From positions 186,001 through 250,000 of the forward strand of contig JACKDP010000002.1 in the NCBI GenBank assembly GCA_020633435.1: a stretch of DNA of 64,000 nucleotides. The letters are read 5' to 3'. Below are positions 33,532 to 41,758 of this stretch, in pieces; position 1 is the first letter of the stretch, and every line of letters starts with the position of its first letter. Position numbers and translations under genes: made by a program. Source of the stretch: Myxococcales bacterium. GTDB lineage: Bacteria > Myxococcota_A > Bradymonadia > UBA7976 > UBA1532. Under the pieces are notes generated by a model that worked only from the letters and a program-made list of their open reading frames with translations, was not told where the DNA came from and made no database searches.

Positions 33532-34209
33532 TCAGGGGCTGCCTTCCGCCAGCCGATAGCCCACGCCCCGCACCGTCTCGATGGTCTCGGCCGAGAGGCC
33601 CGCGGCCACCAGCTTCTTGCGCAGGGCCTTCACATGCACGTCCACGGTCCGCTCGGTGATGGCGATCTCGGGGCCCCACGCGCGGTCGAGCAGCATGTCC
33701 CGCTCGAAGACGCGGCCGGGGGCCGCGACGAAGACCGCGAGCAGATCGAACTCCTGCCGCGAGAGCGTCAGGCGCTGCCCGTTGGCCCAGGCCTCCCGGC
33801 GGTCGGCGTCCAGCCGGATGGGCGCCCCGTCGCCGCGCGCCTCGGGCTCCGGCTGCACCCGCCGCAGCACCGCGCGCACGCGGGCCACCATCTCGCGCGG
33901 CGAGAAGGGCTTGTCCACGTAGTCGTCGCCCCCCACCTCGAGGCCCACCACATGCTCCACGGCGTCGTCGTGGCTCGACAGGATGATGACGGGCAGCCGG
34001 CTGCGCTGCCGCAGCGCCCGCAGCCAGTCGAGGCCGTTCCCATCGGGCAGCATGAGATCGAGGATGACCAGATCGACCGGGTGCTCTCGGACGAGCCGCT
34101 CGGCCTCGGCCAGGGTGGGGGCGATCAGGGAGTCCAGGCCGCCCCGCTCCAGCGCGTAGGCGAGGCTCTCGGTGATGGCGGGCTCGTCGTCGACCAGCAG
34201 GATGAGCAT
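33532..34209 (-). CDS. OmpR-family response regulator
   Basis: 225 residues. Receiver domain with D7/D8 (LLVDDEP), phospho-acceptor D51 (VILDLMLP) and K100 (VDKPFSP), followed by a winged-helix DNA-binding domain (about 130-222) with TLSRQEFDLL, ERTVDVHVKALRKKL and RGVGYRL. Partner of the downstream kinase gene. ATG 34209 starts exactly at the receiver's first strand. It diverges from the exonuclease gene with about 90 bases between. Confidence 0.92.
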   Translation of the reverse strand: MLILLVDDEPAITESLAYALERGGLDSLIAPTLAEAERLVREHPVDLVILDLMLPDGNGLDWLRALRQRSRLPVIILSSHDDAVEHVVGLEVGGDDYVDKPFSPREMVARVRAVLRRVQPEPEARGDGAPIRLDADRREAWANGQRLTLSRQEFDLLAVFVAAPGRVFERDMLLDRAWGPEIAITERTVDVHVKALRKKLVAAGLSAETIETVRGVGYRLAEGSP

Positions 34210-34299
34210 GCCCCAGCATGAGCCCGAGCCGGGTCGGGGATCAATCGGGGGCCGCGCCCACGCTTTGTGTCGGACGGCGCGATTTGGCATCCTGCCGCC

Positions 34300-34872
34300 G
34301 TGAAAACCAACGCCCTCGACAACCTGGTCATCATCGACACCGAGACGGGCGGGCTCGACCCGACCGTGCACAGCCTGCTCTCCATCGGGCTGGTGACCTT
34401 CGACGGCGCGCGGCGGACCGAGATCTTCGTCCGCGAGCCGGAAATCTCCACCCACCCCCGCTCCATGAAGGTCAACGGCATCGACCTCGACTTCATCGCG
34501 GCGCATGGCCTCAGCCCCGAGGACACCTGCGATCGCGTCGAGGCCTTCTTCGACGCCGTGCCCGGCCGGCGACCCGTGATGCTGGCCGGCCACAACATCG
34601 CCTTTGATCTCGCGTACATGCGGCGCATCTACCGCCTCGCTGGGCGCACGCCGCCGGCCGAGTTCACCCACCGCAGCGTCGACACCCACGCGCTGCTCTG
34701 GGCCCTCGCCGCCGCAGGCCGGCTGCCGCCGGAGACGACGACGTCGGACGGGGCGTTCCAGTACTTCAACGTCTCGCCCCCCGAGGAGCTGCGCCACACG
34801 GCCCTGGGCGACGCCGTGGCGACGCGGGACCTCCTGGAGCAGATCCTGGAGCTGGTGGCGTGCGACTGCTGA
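34300..34872 (+). CDS. DnaQ-like 3'-5' exonuclease
   Basis: 190 residues of the DEDDh exonuclease family. Motif I is LVIIDTETGGLD (D13, E15), motif II is in AGHNIAFDLAYM, and motif III is HTALGDAVATRDLL with the His and Asp. The size fits a stand-alone proofreading-type exonuclease or RNase T-like enzyme rather than a polymerase domain. The GTG at 34300 is preferred over a GTG at 34267 because the extra eleven codons have low third-position GC and no counterpart in the family. Overlaps the next gene by 13 bases. Confidence 0.85.
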   Translation: MKTNALDNLVIIDTETGGLDPTVHSLLSIGLVTFDGARRTEIFVREPEISTHPRSMKVNGIDLDFIAAHGLSPEDTCDRVEAFFDAVPGRRPVMLAGHNIAFDLAYMRRIYRLAGRTPPAEFTHRSVDTHALLWALAAAGRLPPETTTSDGAFQYFNVSPPEELRHTALGDAVATRDLLEQILELVACDC

Positions 34873-35759
34873 TCGCGGTGGTCGCCGTCGGCCTCGCCGC
34901 CTGCGGGGGCGAGGAGGCCAGCCCGAAGTCGGCCACCCCCGCCGCCGCCGCGCCCACCTCGGCCGCGCCCGCGACCGCGGCGCCCGCGCCCCGGACGACG
35001 GGGGCGACGCTGGCCGAGCGGCGCGCCCGGTTCGACGCGCGGCCCGCCGTCGACGCCCCGGCGGGCTGGCCGAAGGCGTGGCGCGGCCTCGCCGCGGCGG
35101 TGGAGGGCAAGCTGGTGAGCGTCGGCCACACCCGCCAGGCCCGGGTGGACGGCGCGCCGCCCGCCGAGTCGATTCGCCTGAAGATCCGGGTGTTTGGCGA
35201 GGACGCCGCGGTGGACGCCCGCCTGCTGGCGGCCCTGAAGGCGCTCGGCCTGCCGGGGGACGCCCTGCCGGAGGCGCCCGTCGAGGCCGGCCCCGAGCGC
35301 TGGGCCGTCGACATCGCCCGGGTGAAGGGCGACGCCCCGCGGGAGACCGAGGCCGAGATCACCTGGCAGCGCACCCCCCCGATGGTGGTGGGGGAGAAGC
35401 CCTGCAAGAAGCCCGCGGCCATCGACCTGCCGGCGGAGCTGCCGGCGTGGCTGGACGCCGTGACCAACGCCCGCTCCACCCGGCGCCGCGTCCTGACCGG
35501 CTTCGACCGCACCCCCGAGCGGCTCGCGCTGGAGGTGGGCATGCTCTACCACAACGGCTACGCCCTCGATGAGGGGGTGGGGCACCTCACGGCCCTGGCC
35601 AGGAAGCGCGGCTACACCCAGGCCAGCGGCAGCGGCTCCCGCCAGACGTGGCGCCACCCCGACGGCGCCGAGCTGAGCTGGCGCAGCGACAACGATCCCC
35701 TGGCCCTCGGCTGCAGCCTCGCGGGCCCCTTCTTGCGCGTCGCCTGGCAGGATCGCTGA
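34860..35759 (+). CDS. Lipoprotein of unknown function
   Basis: 299 residues from GTG 34860 with lipobox VGLAACGG (Cys about 15) and an Ala/Pro/Thr-rich linker to about residue 50. The folded part (50-299) has no family I recognise; it includes an Arg-rich segment NARSTRRRVLTGF and ends in a beta-rich half with a single Cys near 286. It overlaps the exonuclease gene by 13 bases and so is co-translated, though a periplasmic lipoprotein and a cytoplasmic nuclease have no evident link. Confidence 0.6.
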   Translation: MRLLIAVVAVGLAACGGEEASPKSATPAAAAPTSAAPATAAPAPRTTGATLAERRARFDARPAVDAPAGWPKAWRGLAAAVEGKLVSVGHTRQARVDGAPPAESIRLKIRVFGEDAAVDARLLAALKALGLPGDALPEAPVEAGPERWAVDIARVKGDAPRETEAEITWQRTPPMVVGEKPCKKPAAIDLPAELPAWLDAVTNARSTRRRVLTGFDRTPERLALEVGMLYHNGYALDEGVGHLTALARKRGYTQASGSGSRQTWRHPDGAELSWRSDNDPLALGCSLAGPFLRVAWQDR

Positions 35760-35852
35760 CCCCGACCGCTCCCCGCTCCTCACCGCAAGCCCTCGTCCCA
35801 GGCCGCCTCCCGCGCGCCTGCCGCAATAATTGTCCAAATTACATTTAAGCCC

Positions 35853-35880
35853 TTGCGCTCCTGGGGTCGGGCATTAATGT
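35853..35880 (+). promoter_or_regulatory. AT-rich candidate promoter of the nicotinamidase-vWA-PP2C-kinase operon
   Basis: TTGCGC (35853-35858) and TAATGT (35875-35880) at 16-base spacing, inside an AT-rich island from about 35825 to 35895 (for example aattgtccaaatt and catttaag) that stands out sharply from surrounding DNA. An AGTGAGG site follows before the ATG at 35908. Confidence 0.45.
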
Positions 35881-35907
35881 ATGAAGCACACAAAGTGAGG
35901 TGCCCCC

Positions 35908-36795
35908 ATGAAGGTCCATCTTTTCATCGTCGACCCCCAGAACGATTTCTGCGTCCCCGACGACGGCCACGGCAACCGCGGGGCCCTCGTGGTGCCGGGC
36001 GCGCTGGACGACATGGGCCGGCTCGCCGGCCTCGTGCGCCGGGTGGGTGGCCGCCTCGACGACATCACCGTCACCCTCGACAGCCACCAGGGGCTCGGCA
36101 TCGAGCGGCCGCGCTGGTGGAAGCGGGTGGGGGATGGGGCCGAGCCGGCGCCGTTCACCGTCCTCGGCATCCACCCCGACGGCCGCCGGATCGTGAAGTA
36201 CGTCCCCGGCGGGGCGGGCCTGGTGGCGACGGACGAGGCCTACACGACGTTCCTGCCGGCCTACCTGCACCAGGGCGGCGCGACGGGGAAGGGGGCCTTC
36301 GGGTACCTGGAGGCCCTGGCCAGGGCGGGCCGCTACCCCCACGTCATCTGGCCCGTGCACTGCCGCGTGGGCTCGTGGGGCTTCGGCGTGGTGCCGGTGC
36401 TCGACGCCGCCCTCTACCAGTGGGAGATCGACCAGTACGCCCGCGTGAACTACGTGGCCAAGGGCAACAACCCCGACACGGAGCACTTCTCCGGCGTGCG
36501 CGCCGAGGTGCCCGACCCCCGGGATCCGGCCACCCAGGTCAACACGCGGCTCATCCAGGCCCTCGAGGAGGCCGACGTCATCGCCCTGGCGGGGGAGGCG
36601 CTCTCGCACTGCGTGGCCAACACCGGCCGCGACATCGCCGACTGCTTCGCCGACCCGCGCTACGTCGAGAAGATGGTCCTCCTCACCGACGCCACCTCGA
36701 ACGTGGGCGGCTTCGAGTCCCTGGGCGCCGGCTTCCTCAAGGAGCTGCAGGCCCGCGGCATGAAGACCGCCACCTGCGCCGACTTCCTGGCCTGA
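35908..36795 (+). CDS. Nicotinamidase/isochorismatase-like cysteine hydrolase
   Basis: 295 residues of the cysteine-hydrolase superfamily. The catalytic Asp lies in VDPQNDF (D9), and the nucleophile Cys 235 lies in GEALSHCVANTGRDIAD, with the expected small residues around it; DSHQGLGIERP and IWPVHCRVGSWG match nicotinamidase metal and substrate regions. It is longer than E. coli PncA (about 210), with extra loops. A nicotinamide-to-nicotinate activity is plausible, not proven. It is the first gene of an operon with vWA, PP2C and kinase genes 33 bases downstream, an uncommon setting for NAD salvage. Confidence 0.8.
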   Translation: MKVHLFIVDPQNDFCVPDDGHGNRGALVVPGALDDMGRLAGLVRRVGGRLDDITVTLDSHQGLGIERPRWWKRVGDGAEPAPFTVLGIHPDGRRIVKYVPGGAGLVATDEAYTTFLPAYLHQGGATGKGAFGYLEALARAGRYPHVIWPVHCRVGSWGFGVVPVLDAALYQWEIDQYARVNYVAKGNNPDTEHFSGVRAEVPDPRDPATQVNTRLIQALEEADVIALAGEALSHCVANTGRDIADCFADPRYVEKMVLLTDATSNVGGFESLGAGFLKELQARGMKTATCADFLA

Positions 36796-36828
36796 GCACG
36801 GCGCCGCGCGCCGAAAAGGAGAATGATC

Positions 36829-37566
36829 ATGCCTCGTTTCCAGGATCCGTCCCTCGACACGCACAGCGGCGGGGGCTTCCAGTTCAGCGCGGCCCGGCTC
36901 TCGAACCTGGGCGCGACGGAGTACACCCTCGGCCTCGTGGTGGTGGACGTCTCGGGGTCGGTGGGGCCCTGGCGCGCCGACATCGAGCGGGCCCTGAAGG
37001 CCATCGTCACGGCCTGCGGTCGCCACCCGCGGGCCGACAACCTGATGCTGCGCGTCGTGCTCTTCGACTCGAGCGTCCAGGAGTTGCACGGCTTCAAGCC
37101 GCTGCCCGACTGCGACCCGAAGGACTACGACGGGGTCATCCGGCCGGCGGGGGCGACGGCGCTCTTCGACGCGACGTGGCAGGCCGTCCGCTCGGCGGCG
37201 GCCTACGGCAAGCTGCTGGTGGACCACCAGTACCAGGTGAACGCCGCGGTCTTCGTCATCACCGACGGCGCCGACAACAGCTCGAAGATGCGGCCGGCGG
37301 ACATCAAGCGGGCCCTCGCCGAGGCCCAGCAGGCCGAGGTGCTGGAGTCCGCCCTCACCGTCCTGGTGGGCCTGGGCACGGACCACGGCGGGCTCGACCC
37401 GTACCTGGACGCCTTCCGGCAGGAGGCGGGCTTCCAGCAGTACGTGGCCATCGGCCAGACCACGGCGGACGCCCTGGCGAAGCTCGGCGGCTTCATCAGC
37501 CGCTCGCTGCAGAGCCAGTCCCAGGCCCTCGGCTCCGGCGGCGCCTCCGTCGCCCTCTCGTTCTAG
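36829..37566 (+). CDS. TerY-like von Willebrand factor A protein
   Basis: 245 residues, a stand-alone cytoplasmic vWA domain. The MIDAS DVSGS (residues 40-44) follows LGLVVV; RPAGATALFDAT and VITDGADNSSKM supply the Thr and Asp of the site. No signal peptide is present. The ATG at 36829 has AAGGAG at 7 bases, better than the ATG at 36823. In the TerY-P triad described for Ter-type stress systems a vWA protein is encoded with a PP2C phosphatase and a kinase; exactly that order follows here, so it probably acts as their scaffold. Confidence 0.8.
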   Translation: MPRFQDPSLDTHSGGGFQFSAARLSNLGATEYTLGLVVVDVSGSVGPWRADIERALKAIVTACGRHPRADNLMLRVVLFDSSVQELHGFKPLPDCDPKDYDGVIRPAGATALFDATWQAVRSAAAYGKLLVDHQYQVNAAVFVITDGADNSSKMRPADIKRALAEAQQAEVLESALTVLVGLGTDHGGLDPYLDAFRQEAGFQQYVAIGQTTADALAKLGGFISRSLQSQSQALGSGGASVALSF

Positions 37567-37575
37567 GGGGTGGCC

Positions 37576-38328
37576 ATGCACGCCGACGCCTGGTTCTGCC
37601 GCGGGGGCGGCCACGCCGTGGGCCAGGACTACGCTCGCGCCGGCGTGACGGCCGCCGGGCGGGTCTACGCCCTGGTGGCCGATGGCTGCTCCAGCTCGCC
37701 CGACACCGACTGCGGCGCGCGCCTGCTGGTGCTGGCGGCGGTGGAGGCGCTGGAGCAGGGCGTCGACGTGGCGGCCCTCGGCCCCGCGGCGGTGGCGCGC
37801 GCGGCGGCGGCGGCGGCCGGGCTCCTCTCGCCCCTGGCCCTCGACGCCACGCTGCTGGCGGTGGTGGCCGAGCCCGGCGGGCGCGTCCGGGTGGCCGCCT
37901 TCGGGGACGGGGTGGTCTTCGGCGTGCGCGCCGACGGCGCGGTGGAGGCGTGGCCCATCGAGCAGGGCGGCCTGCCCACCTACCCGTCGTACGGCCTCGA
38001 CGCGGGCCGCCTCGCGCGGCTGCGTCAGGTGGTTTCTGTTGAAGATTCAGAAGGTTGCGACCTGCTGCAGCCGCAGGTGCGCGACCTCGACCCGGCCGAC
38101 TGGCGCCTGATCGGGGTAGCCAGCGATGGCCTGTCGGCCTTCCGGGCGGGTGGCGCGGTCGTGCCCGTCGCCGAGGTGCTCGCCCACGTCACCGACGTCC
38201 GCGTCCCGGCGGGCCGCTTCATCGAGCGGTCGTCGACGTTCTTCCTGCGCCGCACCTGTCCGCGCCTGGGCTGGACCCCGGGGGATGACTACAGCGTCGG
38301 CGCCCTCTGGCTCGGAGGCTCCCCATGA
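37576..38328 (+). CDS. PP2C-type Ser/Thr phosphatase of a TerY-P-like triad
   Basis: 250 residues. The fold shows ARAGVTAAGRVYALVADGCS with the first metal Asp-Gly, LALDATLLAVVAE, the second acidic site VASDGLSAF, and GDDYSVGALW at the C-terminus, all in PP2C order. It begins with HADAWFCRGGGHAVGQDYA, the usual QD(Y/N) start of PP2C domains. It presumably reverses phosphorylation by the kinase encoded next, with which it overlaps by 4 bases. ATG 37576 was chosen over GTG 37570 for its GGGGG site. Confidence 0.82.
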   Translation: MHADAWFCRGGGHAVGQDYARAGVTAAGRVYALVADGCSSSPDTDCGARLLVLAAVEALEQGVDVAALGPAAVARAAAAAAGLLSPLALDATLLAVVAEPGGRVRVAAFGDGVVFGVRADGAVEAWPIEQGGLPTYPSYGLDAGRLARLRQVVSVEDSEGCDLLQPQVRDLDPADWRLIGVASDGLSAFRAGGAVVPVAEVLAHVTDVRVPAGRFIERSSTFFLRRTCPRLGWTPGDDYSVGALWLGGSP

Positions 38329-40073
38329 ACGCCAGCGCGCCGCGGGCCGGCGTCCGCGTCTTCCGCCTGGGCGATCCGCGCCCCATCGACCTGGGCCCCC
38401 GGCAGTTCGTGGCCGAAGGGGGCGAGGGCAAGGTCTTCACCCGCCGGGGTGTGGCCTTCAAGATCCACCACGACCGTGCGCGGGTGCCGCCGCTCGACAA
38501 GCTGCACCGGCTGGCGGCCTTCGACGACGCGCGCATCCTCCGGCCGGTCGACCTGCTGGTGGACGCCCAGGGTCGGCCGGCGGGCTTCACGTCCCGGTTC
38601 GAGGCCGACGCCTGGCCCCTCGGCCGGCTCTTCCCGCCGGCCTTCCGCCAGCGGGAGGGGGTGACGGACGCGATGCTGCGCCACCTGATCGCCCGCCTGC
38701 GCGACGGGGTGGCCCTCGTCCACGCCCGCGGCGGCCTCATCGTCGACCTCAACGAGCTCAACTTCCTGGTCCTCAAGGACTTCTCCGACGTCCGCTTCAT
38801 CGACGTCGACGCCTGGCAGCTCCCCGGCTACCCGGCGACGGCGTTGATGGACAGCGTGCGGGACTGGACGCGGGCGGACTTCAGCCCGGAGACCGACTGG
38901 TTCTCGTTCGCCATCGTGACGTTCCAGCTCTTCACCGGGCTGCACCCCTTCAAGGGGAGGTACGAGGGCCCCGACGCCGCGCTGCGCGGGCGCCTGCCCA
39001 CCGACGCCGCCGACGATCCGTTCGCCGTGACGCGCCGCCGGATGCAGGCCGGCGTCTCGGTCTTCCACCCCGACGTGCGGGTGCCGGCCGCCGCCGCGCC
39101 CGTCGACACGCTGCCCCCGGCGTGGCGGGCCTGGTACGCCGATCTGTTCGCCGCGGGCCACCGCCGGCCCCCGCCGAGCAGCTTCGACGCCGCCGTCGTG
39201 GTGGCCCCGGCCCCGGTCGCGCTGCCCCCGGGCGGGCTCGAGGTCACCCGCCTGGACCGCCTGGAGGGCCGGCTGCTGCGGCTGTTCACGGACGCCCTGT
39301 ACCGGGTCGCGGTGACGGAGGCGGGGGTCTTCCTGGATGGGCGGCGCCTCCAGGTGGAGCCGGCGGCCGTGCAGGTGGTGGCCTTCAGCCCGCGCGCGCG
39401 GCGGCCGGTGGCGGTGGACGCCCGGGGCCCCATCCCCGTCCTCACGGACCTCACGACGGGGGCCACGCTCCCGTTCGGGCTGGCCGCCGACGCGGTGGCT
39501 GGCCAGGACGGCCAGGTCTGGCTCAAGGCCGGCGACCAGGTGCACCGGCTCGCGCTCACCGAGGCCGGGGACCGGCTGTTCGCCAGCGCCCAGCCGGTGG
39601 CCCAGGTGCTGCCCCACGCGGCGCGGCTCTTCCCGGGGGTCGTCATCCAGAGCCTGCTCGGGGCGACCTACGTCTCGCTGCTGGCCGACGACCAGGCGCG
39701 CCAGATCCGCGTGCCCGACCTGGATGGCTTCACCGTCCTCGACGCGCGGCACAGCCGCGGGGTGCTCATCGTGGCGGGCCATCGCGGGGGTCGCTATGCC
39801 CGGATGGTCTTCCGCTTCGCGGCCGATGACACCTGGGACCGCCGCGACGAGGACGGCGCCGTCGGGGTGCCCCCGTGCCTGGTGCTGCCGAGCGGCGTCT
39901 GCCTCGTCCTGGGCGACGATGGGCGCCTGGTGCTGCGCCCGGCGAGGCCCGGGGCCAGCGGGGAGCGCTGCGTGGACGACCCGCGCCTGGCGGGCATGCC
40001 GCTGCTGGCGGAGCAGGGCGGCGCGGTGCTGCTGGGGCTGGGGGCCGAGGTGCTGCGGGCCCGGGTACGCTAG
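38325..40073 (+). CDS. Atypical protein kinase of a TerY-P-like triad
   Basis: 582 residues. The N-terminal ~280 form a divergent kinase: Gly loop AEGGEGKVF (31-38), Lys 46 in VAFKIHH, catalytic loop VDLNELNFLV (D141, N146) and metal motif RFIDVDAWQL (D160 or D162) replacing HRD and DFG. This D-x-N-E-x-N plus FID-D-W/F-Q pattern is characteristic of the kinases in TerY-P triads. About residues 300-582 are repeated beta strands like a small propeller, perhaps a sensor. The gene ends a four-gene operon, and its stop overlaps that of the convergent acyltransferase gene. Confidence 0.8.
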   Translation: MNASAPRAGVRVFRLGDPRPIDLGPRQFVAEGGEGKVFTRRGVAFKIHHDRARVPPLDKLHRLAAFDDARILRPVDLLVDAQGRPAGFTSRFEADAWPLGRLFPPAFRQREGVTDAMLRHLIARLRDGVALVHARGGLIVDLNELNFLVLKDFSDVRFIDVDAWQLPGYPATALMDSVRDWTRADFSPETDWFSFAIVTFQLFTGLHPFKGRYEGPDAALRGRLPTDAADDPFAVTRRRMQAGVSVFHPDVRVPAAAAPVDTLPPAWRAWYADLFAAGHRRPPPSSFDAAVVVAPAPVALPPGGLEVTRLDRLEGRLLRLFTDALYRVAVTEAGVFLDGRRLQVEPAAVQVVAFSPRARRPVAVDARGPIPVLTDLTTGATLPFGLAADAVAGQDGQVWLKAGDQVHRLALTEAGDRLFASAQPVAQVLPHAARLFPGVVIQSLLGATYVSLLADDQARQIRVPDLDGFTVLDARHSRGVLIVAGHRGGRYARMVFRFAADDTWDRRDEDGAVGVPPCLVLPSGVCLVLGDDGRLVLRPARPGASGERCVDDPRLAGMPLLAEQGGAVLLGLGAEVLRARVR

Positions 40074-40825
40074 CGCAACCCGTTGTTCTTGCTGGTGTCT
40101 TCGCCCGGATCGGCCGCCGCCAGGGCCGCCTCCAGCAGCCCGCGGACGCGCCGGGCGAGGGCGTGGGCGTCGGCGCCCACGTCGGTGATGGGGGGCAGGA
40201 TGGTCACGCTCAGCCGGTGGCCGGGCCGGATGCGGAGGGCGTCCCCCGGCAGGGCGTCGCGGGTGCCCCGCAGCACGATGGGCACCAGCGGCACCCCGGA
40301 GTCGACGGCGAGCTGGAAGGCCCCGCGCCGGAACGGCAGCAGCGGCCCGCCGGGGCCATAGGTGCCCTCCGGGAAGAACAGCACCGAGACGCCCTGGGCG
40401 AGGCGCGCCCGGCAGGCCGGCATCAGGCGGCGGGCCGACGCCGTGTGCCCGCGGTCGATGGGCAGGTGCCCGATCATCGTCATGATCTGGCCCAGCAGCG
40501 GCACCCGGAAGAGCTCGGCCTTGGCGACGAAGCGAAACCGCCGGCGCAGGCCGAGGCAGACGAGGATGTCGAGCATGGACTGGTGGTTCGCCACCAGGAT
40601 GGCCGGCCCGGCGGGCAGGCGCTCGCGGTGCGTGATGGTCAGCCGCCAGAGCGGGACGGCCCACAGCCAGGCCGACGTCAGCGCCGAGACGAGGGCGTGC
40701 AGGGCGCGGCGCTCGCGATCCCACCAGGCGGTCAGGGCGAAGACCGGCAGCGCCGCCACGAAGCTGGTGAGCAGCAGCACCAGGAAGGAGAGCCAGACGA
40801 GGCCGCTCAGGAGGGTCTGCAGCAA
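40070..40825 (-). CDS. 1-acyl-sn-glycerol-3-phosphate acyltransferase (PlsC-like)
   Basis: About 251 residues. The N-terminal membrane segment (about 5-30) precedes the PlsC domain: NHQSMLDILV (block I, His and Asp), FRVPLLGQIMTM (block II), FFPEGTYGPGGPLLPF (block III) and VPIVLRG (block IV). It adds the second acyl chain to lysophosphatidic acid at the inner membrane. The start is uncertain: no ATG or GTG lies before the membrane segment in this frame, and a TTG at 40825 gives the normal family length. A longer form beginning further upstream is possible but would enter the AraC promoter region. Confidence 0.82.
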   Translation of the reverse strand: MLQTLLSGLVWLSFLVLLLTSFVAALPVFALTAWWDRERRALHALVSALTSAWLWAVPLWRLTITHRERLPAGPAILVANHQSMLDILVCLGLRRRFRFVAKAELFRVPLLGQIMTMIGHLPIDRGHTASARRLMPACRARLAQGVSVLFFPEGTYGPGGPLLPFRRGAFQLAVDSGVPLVPIVLRGTRDALPGDALRIRPGHRLSVTILPPITDVGADAHALARRVRGLLEAALAAADPGEDTSKNNGLR

Positions 40826-40939
40826 GTGCGCGTCCCACGCCGTGTCCGGGCGACTGTACGACCATGGCCGGAGCGTGGCCAGGGATGCCGGGGCGTCGAG
40901 GCCCTGCCCGTGGCGGCCGAAGCCTGCTTCACTGGGGGC

Positions 40940-41758
40940 ATGAGCGCCCCGCCCCTCGACGTGGATGCCGTCGCCGCGCCGGCCTTCGCCCTGGTGGAGG
41001 ACCACGGCCCGTTCCGCGGCGACGCCCACGCCCACCGCCGCCACCAGCTCCTCTACGCCCGGTCGGGCACGCTGCACCTGGAGGTCGAGGGGGCGCGCTG
41101 GCTGCTGCCGCCGGCGCGGGCGGCGTGGATCGGCGGCGGGGTCGAGCACCGCGTCGACGCCCCGGGGCCGGTGGCGCTGCGGACGGTCTACGTCGATCCC
41201 AGCCTCGGCGGCCCGGCGGTGGCCTGCTGCGTCTTCGCGGTCAGCGACCTGGCGCGGGAGCTCATCCTGCTGGCGACGCGGTTCGGGCCGGCGGACCCGC
41301 CGTCGCCCCTGCGCGCGGCCGTCTTCGCCACCCTGGTCGGCCTCTGCGCCGAGTGGACGGCGGCGCCGCTGCCCTGGCACCTGCCCGTGGCGAGGTCACC
41401 CGCGATCGGCCGGGCCATGGCCTTCGCCCACGCGCACCTCGACGGCGCGCTGGACCACGCCGCGGCCGCCCAGGCGGCGGGGCTCTCCGTCCGCAGCCTC
41501 TCGCGGCACTTCGCCGCCGAGACGGGCATGACGTGGCGGCGGTACGTCCTCACGGCCCGGATGCTCCACGCGATGGAGCTGCTGGGCGCGCCCGACGCCC
41601 GCGTCAGCGAGGTGGCCCTGGCCGTGGGCTACGACTCCTTCGCGGCGTTCAGCCATGCGTTTCGCGGGTTTACGGGCGAGAGCCCCAGCGCGTGGCGAGC
41701 TCGGGCCGGCGTCAGCGGGGCGCGGCGTCGGCCGTCCACTGGCCGATCCGGAAGATGA
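40940..41758 (+). CDS. AraC-family transcriptional regulator
   Basis: 272 residues. The N-terminal cupin-like sensor shows HAHRRHQLLYARSGTLHLEV (about 30-50) and WLLPPARAAWIGGGVEHRV. The C-terminal double HTH (about 165-262) contains AAQAAGLSVRSLSRHFAAET and VALAVGYDSFAAFSHAFRGF, typical of AraC/XylS. The effector is unknown. A GGGGGC site precedes ATG 40940. Its last 47 bases overlap the 3' end of the convergent tail-sheath gene, more than at any other gene junction here. Confidence 0.88.
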   Translation: MSAPPLDVDAVAAPAFALVEDHGPFRGDAHAHRRHQLLYARSGTLHLEVEGARWLLPPARAAWIGGGVEHRVDAPGPVALRTVYVDPSLGGPAVACCVFAVSDLARELILLATRFGPADPPSPLRAAVFATLVGLCAEWTAAPLPWHLPVARSPAIGRAMAFAHAHLDGALDHAAAAQAAGLSVRSLSRHFAAETGMTWRRYVLTARMLHAMELLGAPDARVSEVALAVGYDSFAAFSHAFRGFTGESPSAWRARAGVSGARRRPSTGRSGR

